This document shows, one piece after another, positions 1 to 5,150 of a stretch of 5,150 nt of DNA (the stretch's first letter is position 1; each line of letters starts with the position of its first letter). This DNA comes from GCA-002701945 sp964442015 (GTDB lineage: Bacteria; Fidelibacterota; Marinisomatia; Marinisomatales; TCS55). The notes beneath the pieces are model-generated. The model did not search any database and was not told the DNA's origin. It saw nothing but the letters and a program-made list of their open reading frames with translations. Made by a program: the position numbers and the translations under genes. The DNA is taken from positions 1 to 5,150 of the forward strand of contig CAYTYA010000102.1 of assembly GCA_964442015.1 (NCBI GenBank), given 5' to 3'.

Positions 1-90
1 CCAGCAGAAGAAGAAGCACCAGCGGAAGAAGAAGCACCAGAGGAAGAAGAAGCACCAGAGGAAGAAGAAGCGCCAGCGGAAGAAGAAGCT
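1..90 (+). repeat. 18-bp in-frame tandem repeat, five copies, encoding P-[A/E]-E-E-E-A
   Basis: Five consecutive 18-base units start at 1, 19, 37, 55 and 73. Each reads cca-gNg-gaa-gaa-gaa-gcN with small changes: the second codon is gca, gcg or gag, and the last is gca, gcg or gct. The array touches the window edge, so more copies may lie upstream. The + strand is almost entirely purine apart from the Pro and Ala codons. The unit is a multiple of three, so gain or loss of copies would lengthen or shorten the protein tail without a frameshift. Copy number may therefore vary between strains (inference). Confidence 0.9.
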
Positions 91-138
91 GATAGTAAAA
101 AAGATAAAGAGCCTGATGCAAATTCTAACAAATCTTAA
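1..138 (+). CDS. 3' end of a gene with an acidic Pro-Ala-Glu repeat tail (identity unknown)
   Basis: Frame 1 is open from the window edge to a TAA at 136-138, giving 45 residues. The first 30 residues are five copies of a P-[A/E]-E-E-E-A hexapeptide, and the rest is a charged, polar end (ADSKKDKEPDANSNKS). Such a tail is expected to be disordered and strongly negative. There is no hydrophobic segment and no catalytic motif. Similar acidic Ala/Pro/Glu extensions occur at the C-termini of several bacterial ribosomal proteins (for example bS16, bL17 and uS2) and of other nucleic-acid-binding proteins. A translation-related protein would suit the neighbouring tRNA and synthetase genes, but the folded part lies outside the window, so no product name is justified. 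The frame is supported by the in-register repeat and by the stop falling just ahead of the tRNA genes. Confidence 0.8.
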   Translation, partial: PAEEEAPAEEEAPEEEEAPEEEEAPAEEEADSKKDKEPDANSNKS

Positions 139-180
139 TTTATTTATTGTTTTATATTAAATCTTTAACCAAGAATAGTT

Positions 181-266
181 GGAGAGATGTCCGAGTGGCT
201 TAAGGAGCACGCTTGGAAAGCGTGTGTGCGTTATGCGTACCGTGGGTTCGAATCCCACTCTCTCCG
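181..266 (+). tRNA. tRNA-Ser (anticodon GGA)
   Basis: This 86-base class II tRNA folds by hand into a complete cloverleaf. The acceptor stem GGAGAGA (181-187) pairs with TCTCTCC (259-265), followed by discriminator G266. The D stem is TCC/GGA (190-192 and 204-206). The anticodon stem CACGC/GCGTG (208-212 and 220-224) closes the loop TTGGAAA, with anticodon GGA at 215-217. The T stem is GTGGG/CCCAC (242-246 and 254-258) with loop TTCGAAT. The long variable arm at about 225-241, a serine identity feature, forms a five-pair stem (226-230 with 236-240, including one G-T pair). It should read UCC and UCU codons. The 3' CCA is not encoded and must be added enzymatically. Confidence 0.97.
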
Positions 267-281
267 CGGATCTTAAATTTT

Positions 282-366
282 GGAGGGGTGGCAGAGCGGC
301 TTAATGCGGCGGTCTTGAAAACCGTTGACCTGCGAAGGTCCGGGGGTTCAAATCCCTCCCCCTCCG
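282..366 (+). tRNA. tRNA-Ser (anticodon TGA)
   Basis: This 85-base class II tRNA begins 15 bases after the preceding tRNA-Ser. The acceptor stem GGAGGGG (282-288) pairs with CCCCTCC (359-365), and the discriminator is G366. The D stem is GCA/TGC (291-293 and 305-307). The anticodon stem is 309-313 with 321-325, including one G-T pair, around the loop CTTGAAA; anticodon TGA is at 316-318. The T stem is 342-346 with 354-358 (one G-T pair) and the loop is TTCAAAT. The variable arm is a perfect five-pair stem, GACCT/AGGTC (327-331 and 336-340), capped by GCGA, a GNRA-type tetraloop. It should read UCA and UCG, and possibly other UCN codons if U34 is modified. CCA is not encoded. The sequence differs clearly from the first tRNA-Ser, so this is an isoacceptor and not a recent duplicate. 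Confidence 0.97.
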
Positions 367-393
367 CGATATTAATGTTAATAAATTAATCAA

Positions 394-1827
394 ATGAACA
401 AATTACCCTGTGTACGTTTTGCTCCAAGTCCAACTGGAAAACTTCATTTAGGAGGAGCACGGACTGCACTTTTTAATTGGTTATATGCAAGCCATTATGG
501 GGGAAAATTTTTTCTACGTATTGAAGATACTGATATAGAAAGATCAAAAAAAGAATTTACAGAACAAATACTTAGTTCTCTTCGATGGCTTGGGTTGAAT
601 TGGTCAGAACCAATAATTTTCCAATCAGAACGAAATTCATTATATAAAGAAGTAGCTCAAGAGCTACTTGATAATGGCCTTGCTTATAGATGCTTTCTTA
701 CAAAAGAAGAATTAGAATTTGAACGTGAGAAATCTAAAAAAGATGGTGTGGATTTTCGTGTCCCTAAAACATATAGAAATTTATCATTAGATGATCAAAA
801 AGGTTTATTAAACTCGGGACAGTCTTTCACAATAAGATTAAAAGTACCTAGTAAAGGATCAACCTTTTTTGAGGATAAGGTTTATGGAAAAATAAATGTT
901 TATAATCAAGAAATAGATGATTTTATTATTGTTCGTTCAGATGGGTCTCCAACCTATAATTTTACAGTTGTTGTTGATGATAAAAATATGGGTATTAACT
1001 GTGTTATTAGAGGTGAAGATCATATATCAAATACGCCAAAACAAATTTTGATATATTGTGCGCTTAATTTTCCTATTCCTGAGTTTGCTCATTTGCCTAT
1101 GATACTAGGTACTGATAAAAAACGATTAAGTAAACGACATGCTGCTGCTGGTGTCGAAGATTTTAAAGATCAAGGATATTCAGTTGATGCTCTACTGAAT
1201 TATATTGCAATGTTAGGATGGAATTCTGGTACTGAAGATGAGTTATTTTCACTAGAAGATTTAATATCAAAATTTGATATTAACAAAGTACAAAAAAAAG
1301 GTGCTGTTTATGATGAAAAAAAACTTCATTGGGTGGCTGGTCAACATATGATTCGTAAACCGGAAATAACCTTACTAAATGAAATTCGAGAAGATGATCC
1401 TAATTGGCAAAAACATTCTAAAGACACCTATATTTTTAGCGTATTACGATTAATGAAAATAAGGGCTAAGACATTAAATGAGTTAAAAGAAACATGTTCT
1501 TATTTTTTTACTGATCCCAAAGAGTATGATCATAAAGCTATAGCTAAGCGTTGGAAAGATAAATCTGTAAACAAATTAATTAATAATTTTATAACCCAGC
1601 TAGAGACGCTTTCAAGTTGGTCTCAAAAAGATTTAGATATATCTTTACGTGATACTGCTCAAGAAATGGCTGTTTCTGCTGCTAAATTAATACATCCAGT
1701 TCGTTTAGCGCTTTCTGGACAATCTCATGGACCTGGTCTATTTGAATTAATAGAGTTGTTAGGAAAAATGACTACTCTTCGTAGATTGAAAAAAGCTTTA
1801 GAAATTTTTCCTTTAAAAGATGACTGA
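394..1827 (+). CDS. gltX: Glutamyl-tRNA synthetase (GluRS)
   Basis: This cytoplasmic class I synthetase joins glutamate to tRNA-Glu using ATP. The 477 residues match the usual bacterial GluRS length, so the gene looks intact. The Rossmann fold opens with RFAPSPTGKLHLGG (residues 8-21), whose HLGG is the family's HIGH signature; Arg8 is the expected glutamate-binding residue. RIEDTD (42-47), IRGEDH (205-210) and the KMSKS-equivalent KRLSKRH (243-249) follow, then the conserved GYSVDALLNYIAMLGW (261-276). The C-terminal anticodon-binding helical domain ends with the typical SGQSHGPGLFELIELLGK (441-458). Only one cysteine (Cys100) lies where zinc-binding GluRSs have their cluster, so no zinc site is expected. 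ATG394 places the HIGH region at the normal distance from the N-terminus; there is no Shine-Dalgarno before it. With glnS next door, a discriminating enzyme charging only tRNA-Glu is likely (inference). Confidence 0.98.
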   Translation: MNKLPCVRFAPSPTGKLHLGGARTALFNWLYASHYGGKFFLRIEDTDIERSKKEFTEQILSSLRWLGLNWSEPIIFQSERNSLYKEVAQELLDNGLAYRCFLTKEELEFEREKSKKDGVDFRVPKTYRNLSLDDQKGLLNSGQSFTIRLKVPSKGSTFFEDKVYGKINVYNQEIDDFIIVRSDGSPTYNFTVVVDDKNMGINCVIRGEDHISNTPKQILIYCALNFPIPEFAHLPMILGTDKKRLSKRHAAAGVEDFKDQGYSVDALLNYIAMLGWNSGTEDELFSLEDLISKFDINKVQKKGAVYDEKKLHWVAGQHMIRKPEITLLNEIREDDPNWQKHSKDTYIFSVLRLMKIRAKTLNELKETCSYFFTDPKEYDHKAIAKRWKDKSVNKLINNFITQLETLSSWSQKDLDISLRDTAQEMAVSAAKLIHPVRLALSGQSHGPGLFELIELLGKMTTLRRLKKALEIFPLKDD

Positions 1828-3484
1828 GAAACAACGAAATTTTATCCAGCGTATTATTGATGAAGATAATTTATCAGAGAAGTTTGATAAAAGAGTTCAT
1901 ACAAGATTTCCTCCTGAGCCCAATGGTTATTTGCATATTGGACATGCTAAAGCAATTTGTTTGAATTTTAATATTGCTAATGAATTTGGAGGTCAGTGTA
2001 ATCTACGATTTGATGATACTAACCCTGTATCAGAAGAAATTGAATATGTGAATGCTATTCAAGATGATGTTTCATGGCTTGGATATAGTTGGGATGACCG
2101 TTTGTGTTTTGCATCAGACTATTTTGAAGATATGCACAAATATGCATCTCAATTGATTGAACAAGGAGATGCTTATGTTTGTGATCTTTCAAGTGAAGAA
2201 ATTAGACAATCAAAAGGTAGCTTAATAGAAGAAGGTAAAAACAGCCCATATAGAGAACGAAGTGTTGAAGAAAATCTTAATCTCTTTTCACGAATGACTT
2301 CTGGTGAGTTTAAAGATGGTGAAAGGACATTGAGAGCTAAAATAGATATGTCTCATCCTAATTTAAATATGCGTGACCCAGTTATGTATCGAATAATTCA
2401 TGCACATCATCATCGCACCAAAGATACTTGGTGCGTATATCCTACATATGATTGGGCTCATGGATTAGAAGATTCAATTGAGAGTATTACGCATTCTCTA
2501 TGCTCTATTGAGTTTGAGGATCATAGACCTTTATATGATTGGTATTTAGATAAACTTGATATCTATCATCCTCAACAAATAGAATTTGCTCGATTAAATT
2601 TAGACTATACTGTGATGTCAAAAAGAAAATTGAAAATGTTAGTTGATGAAAATCATGTTTCTGGATGGGATGACCCTCGAATGCCAACAATATCCGGTAT
2701 GCGTAGAAGAGGGTACACTGCCCGAGCAATAAGAGATTTTATGAATGAAGTTGGAGTGGCGAAAAGAGATAATATTATGGAGCTAGCAAAGCTTGAGTAT
2801 CATTTAAGACAAAATCTTAACAAAATATGTGAAAGAAGAATGGCAGTTTTAAATCCTATAAAAATTGTAATTACAAATTATCCAAAAAATAGATCGGAAA
2901 TGCTCGAGGCTGTAAATAATCCAGAGGATTCTAGTGCTGGGATTAGAGATATATCATTTAGTGGTGAATTATATATAGAACAAAATGATTTTATGGAGGA
3001 CCCCCCTAAAAAATTTTTTCGATTAGCTCCAGGTAGAGAGGTACGATTAAGATATGCTTATTTTATTACATGCAATGAAGTAATTAAGGATGAATTAGGA
3101 AACCCATTAGAATTACGTTGCACATATGATAAGGAAACTAAAGGTGGTAATGCACTTGATGGACGTAAAGTGAAAGCTACTTTACACTGGGTAAATGCTC
3201 AGGACTCAATAAATGCTACAGTAAATTCTTATGACAGGCTTTTTTCAGACCCAAATCCAGATTCTGCTAAAGACTTTTTGACAGTTATGAATCCAAATTC
3301 TCTTGAAGTATTATCAAAATGTAAGCTAGAAAAGTCTTTGTTAGAATTTGGTCCTGGTGAAACAGTACAGTTTGAAAGATTAGGTTATTTTTGTCCAGAT
3401 CTTAGCACATCAGAAGAAAAACCAGTTTTTAACAGAACTGTTACTCTAAGAGACTCTTGGTCTAAATTTACAAAAGGGAAGTAA
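1820..3484 (+). CDS. glnS: Glutaminyl-tRNA synthetase (GlnRS)
   Basis: This cytoplasmic class I synthetase joins glutamine directly to tRNA-Gln. At 554 residues it is the size of the E. coli enzyme. Visible motifs are RFPPEPNGYLHIGHAKA (29-45) with HIGH at 39-42, RFDDTNP (63-69) for tRNA acceptor and substrate contacts, YPTYDWAH (207-214), ITHSLCSIEFEDHRPLYDW (223-241) and the ATP-binding VMSKRK (265-270). The PPEPNG and MSKRK forms separate GlnRS from GluRS. The C-terminal beta-barrel anticodon-binding region is complete, with RLAPGREVRLRYAYFI (401-416), LHWVNA (455-460), FERLGYFCPD (518-527) and FNRTVTLRDSW (537-547). The ATG lies inside the end of gltX, overlapping it by 8 bases in another frame, which suggests translational coupling. 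Bacterial GlnRS is generally held to derive from eukaryotes by ancient transfer. Nothing in base use here suggests a recent arrival. Confidence 0.98.
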   Translation: MTEKQRNFIQRIIDEDNLSEKFDKRVHTRFPPEPNGYLHIGHAKAICLNFNIANEFGGQCNLRFDDTNPVSEEIEYVNAIQDDVSWLGYSWDDRLCFASDYFEDMHKYASQLIEQGDAYVCDLSSEEIRQSKGSLIEEGKNSPYRERSVEENLNLFSRMTSGEFKDGERTLRAKIDMSHPNLNMRDPVMYRIIHAHHHRTKDTWCVYPTYDWAHGLEDSIESITHSLCSIEFEDHRPLYDWYLDKLDIYHPQQIEFARLNLDYTVMSKRKLKMLVDENHVSGWDDPRMPTISGMRRRGYTARAIRDFMNEVGVAKRDNIMELAKLEYHLRQNLNKICERRMAVLNPIKIVITNYPKNRSEMLEAVNNPEDSSAGIRDISFSGELYIEQNDFMEDPPKKFFRLAPGREVRLRYAYFITCNEVIKDELGNPLELRCTYDKETKGGNALDGRKVKATLHWVNAQDSINATVNSYDRLFSDPNPDSAKDFLTVMNPNSLEVLSKCKLEKSLLEFGPGETVQFERLGYFCPDLSTSEEKPVFNRTVTLRDSWSKFTKGK

Positions 3485-3536
3485 TTTTATAATTTTGATC
3501 TGGATATACTAATTCAATGCAATTAATTTATATACC

Positions 3537-4850
3537 ATGGACACAATGAAAAGATTATTCTGCAACCTATGTATAATGGTCGTAACGTTAAACGTTCTTT
3601 CTGCATCACCTAAATTATATTTGTATTTACTTCCATTTGAAAATATTAATGATGAAAAAGTAATTGCTTGGTTAGGTGCTGGTTTTACAGATATGTTAAC
3701 GAAAGAATTGACAACAACAGACGGATTGTTTCTTCGAAATCGCGATGATCTAGAAAATATAATGAATAATAGGTCTTTATTATTAAAGCAACCTAGAGAT
3801 TCAAGAAATATTCTTGCATTAGGTAAGTTTTCCCGTAAAATGGATGAAATTACTATAGATATGCAATTTATAGATATTGCTAATTGGGATGAATTAGATA
3901 AGAGAGAGATTGTTGGTAGCTATAATAATGTTCCTCAATTAAATAATCAATTATCTGAAATAGTAAAAACTGTATGTATTCCTTATTTGCCAATTAAAAC
4001 AACTACAAAAAAAATATACCCGGATTTTACAAAGCCACAAGCTTCAGTTATTCCAAAAACGTTTGGAGAAAGAGGGGCTGTAATTACATCATCTATTGAT
4101 GACGCAATAGCAGAATTAGAAAAATCAATGGATTTCGTCATTGGTGCAAGAGGTGAACCAGTAACAAGTGCAGTTAAAAATCCGATCTCCGATGATGAAT
4201 GGGTTGTAGATATTGATAATCGTCCTTTTAATGAACCTTTACCGGAGAATACGAATAATACGGTATTACTTAATCAAGTGTTAGATAATCTAATGGATAA
4301 GCCTTATGAAGTTTATTTAAGTAAGCCTACTTACGAATATGATAAGGAAAAAGATGAAAATATGATAACAGTTAATCTGCGAGTTGATTATGGTATAAAA
4401 GGTGACATTATGAATGACATGTTAACATCTTTACCGTATTCTGGACTAAAACAAGATGGTTCCTTAACTATTGTACATTTTGATAGAGAAAACTTTAATT
4501 TTGATTCTGAATTTCAAAGAAATGTATCAATTGGAAATTATCGAGCCGTACCTTTAATACGGTTTTATGATAAAGATGGTGTAGTAATGGCGATAATATT
4601 AGATACGCCAGAATCCAGATGGTATAGTCTTACATCAAATAAAATTCATTTTATACCAATACATCAATTTTCTCCATTAGTTGATTTTACTATGGGTGGT
4701 TGGTCGCTTCAGGTAGCGCTTGAGGATGTGGATATTAAAGCTAATTATAAATTGAAAATGTCAATAGAAGAGGTGGATCGAATTGGTAGAGTAAGTTTAA
4801 AATTTATACCTGAAGCTGAGCTAGGAGCAGTTATTTTCCCTTTTTTGTAA
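3537..4850 (+). CDS. Secreted protein with TolB/FlgO-like N-terminal domain, C-terminal half unrecognised
   Basis: The 437-residue product begins with a probable Sec signal peptide: Lys5-Arg6, a hydrophobic run to about residue 22, and a likely cleavage site near LSAS (21-24). There is no lipobox cysteine, so a soluble periplasmic or outer-membrane-associated protein is expected. ATG3546 (residue 4) would give a more standard signal peptide starting MKRLF, and no Shine-Dalgarno favours either start. Residues about 26-118 resemble the TolB N-terminal/FlgO/CsgG-type alpha-beta domain: strand LYLYLLPFENIND, then WLGAGFTDMLTKELTTTDG, then LFLRNRDDLENIM, then a strand pair around LALGKF and ITIDMQFIDI. 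Residues about 150-240 look like a Pro/Thr- and charge-rich linker with one helix near 186-200. Residues 245-437 seem mostly beta and match no family I recognise. The gene follows glnS by 52 bases and precedes a TlpA-like gene. Domain assignment is moderate; function is unknown. Confidence 0.8.
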   Translation: MDTMKRLFCNLCIMVVTLNVLSASPKLYLYLLPFENINDEKVIAWLGAGFTDMLTKELTTTDGLFLRNRDDLENIMNNRSLLLKQPRDSRNILALGKFSRKMDEITIDMQFIDIANWDELDKREIVGSYNNVPQLNNQLSEIVKTVCIPYLPIKTTTKKIYPDFTKPQASVIPKTFGERGAVITSSIDDAIAELEKSMDFVIGARGEPVTSAVKNPISDDEWVVDIDNRPFNEPLPENTNNTVLLNQVLDNLMDKPYEVYLSKPTYEYDKEKDENMITVNLRVDYGIKGDIMNDMLTSLPYSGLKQDGSLTIVHFDRENFNFDSEFQRNVSIGNYRAVPLIRFYDKDGVVMAIILDTPESRWYSLTSNKIHFIPIHQFSPLVDFTMGGWSLQVALEDVDIKANYKLKMSIEEVDRIGRVSLKFIPEAELGAVIFPFL

Positions 4851-4960
4851 CCAATATTGAAATTTATAATTTGGTTCAATTTATTAAATGAGTATTTCTC
4901 TCCATTAAACCGTAGAAATAGTAAAATATTAACCTGTTATATTGAATTAATTCTTATATA
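4851..4960. other. AT-rich intergenic region before the thioredoxin-like gene
   Basis: These 110 bases carry no gene. Near the upstream stop codon, ATTGAA (4856-4861) and TTCAAT (4875-4880) form a weak inverted repeat, with AAATT/AATTT (4860-4864 and 4868-4872) as a competing inner hairpin. Both are AT-only or nearly so and lack a clean T-tract, so neither is called a terminator. GAATTAATTC (4944-4953) is a perfect 10-base palindrome 7 bases before the next ATG. TATAAT at 4957-4962 overlaps that ATG and so cannot be the promoter for it. The gap is longer than the others between protein genes here, so a promoter for the thioredoxin gene could lie in it, but no -35/-10 pair stands out. Confidence 0.4.
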
Positions 4961-5150
4961 ATGAAAAATATACTATACTTTATTGTACCATTATTAATTA
5001 CATCTTTTTTATTCGCTGATAAAAAACGTGATATGATGCTACCAGATTTAACATTCAAGCTTATTGATGGTAAAAAAACCCGATTATCTACATTACTTGA
5101 AGATGGACCAATATTAGTAGAGTTTTGGGCTACATGGTGTGCTCCATGTA
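4961..5150 (+). CDS. TlpA/ResA-type exported thioredoxin-like protein (5' part only)
   Basis: The reading frame from ATG4961 stays open to the window edge, giving 63 codons plus one base. A signal peptide fits residues 1-19 (MKNILYFIVPLLITSFLFA, then Asp20), with no lipobox cysteine. Residues 28-46 (LPDLTFKLIDGKKTRLSTL) match the N-terminal strand-and-hairpin of the AhpC/Redoxin/TlpA fold. LVEFWATWCAPC (52-63) is the thioredoxin active site, with redox cysteines Cys60 and Cys63 and the characteristic WCxPC form. The family works outside the cytoplasm, usually reducing disulfides, as in cytochrome c maturation, or defending against oxidants. The substrate cannot be told from this fragment. It runs in the same direction as the TolB-like gene 110 bases upstream. 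There is no Shine-Dalgarno. The C-terminal part, including the expected cis-Pro loop, is outside the window. Confidence 0.92.
   Translation, partial: MKNILYFIVPLLITSFLFADKKRDMMLPDLTFKLIDGKKTRLSTLLEDGPILVEFWATWCAPC

Noticed and set aside
139..180. Promoter for the tRNA genes (TTGTTT at 147-152, TATATT at 153-158)
   Set aside because: The two boxes are adjacent rather than about 17 bases apart, and no other pair with suitable spacing stands out in this AT-rich gap.
181..366. The two serine tRNA genes as a tandem duplication or a mobile-element attachment site
   Set aside because: Their arms, variable loops and anticodons differ, and no integrase gene or repeated tRNA 3' end is present in the window.
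371..390. Two ATTAAT copies (371-376 and 385-390) between the second tRNA and gltX as an operator
   Set aside because: ATTAAT is self-complementary and common in AT-rich DNA; the copies are too short to support a binding site.
2505..2729. Open frame of 74 codons on the minus strand
   Set aside because: It lies wholly inside glnS, opposite strongly conserved GlnRS sequence including MSKRK, and has no initiation signal or recognisable domain. It is a shadow of the real gene.
4856..4880. Inverted repeat ATTGAA/TTCAAT after the TolB-like gene as a terminator
   Set aside because: The stem is six mostly A-T pairs around a 13-base loop, with no GC-rich stem and no uninterrupted T-tract after it. 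In DNA this AT-rich it may be chance.
4888..4908. Six-codon ATG frame (MSISLH) as a leader peptide before the thioredoxin gene
   Set aside because: It is extremely short, has no run of regulatory codons, and no attenuator structure follows it.

Overview
The window is a strongly AT-rich stretch of bacterial chromosome (about one third GC by eye). Every recognisable gene lies on the + strand. None of the four visible start codons has a convincing Shine-Dalgarno sequence; the bases before them are A/T-rich. This habit, the low GC, a bacterial glutaminyl-tRNA synthetase and a secreted TolB/FlgO-like protein followed by a TlpA-like thioredoxin suggest the Bacteroidota/FCB side of the tree, for example a Marinimicrobia (SAR406)-like marine bacterium. 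The taxon is an inference from style and gene content; no marker gene settles it.

Layout. Bases 1-138 are the 3' end of a gene whose product ends in a Glu/Pro/Ala-rich tail built from 18-bp tandem repeats. Two serine tRNA genes of different anticodon follow: GGA at 181-266 and TGA at 282-366. After 27 bases comes gltX (glutamyl-tRNA synthetase, 394-1827), which overlaps glnS (glutaminyl-tRNA synthetase, 1820-3484) by 8 bases. After a 52-base gap is a secreted protein with a TolB/FlgO-like N-terminal domain and an unrecognised C-terminal half (3537-4850). A 110-base AT-rich gap leads to the start of an exported TlpA/ResA-type thioredoxin (4961 to the window edge), which is cut just after its CxxC motif.

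How the genes fit together. The first two thirds form a translation block: two tRNA-Ser isoacceptors that together read all four UCN codons, then two homologous class I synthetases that charge tRNA-Glu and tRNA-Gln. A bona fide GlnRS means the cell can make Gln-tRNA(Gln) directly rather than depending on GatCAB transamidation. The last third is an envelope block of two exported proteins. No convincing terminator was seen between any of these genes, so co-transcription is possible but unproven.

No novel system is evident. The least explained element is the C-terminal half of the TolB-like protein and its pairing with the thioredoxin gene.
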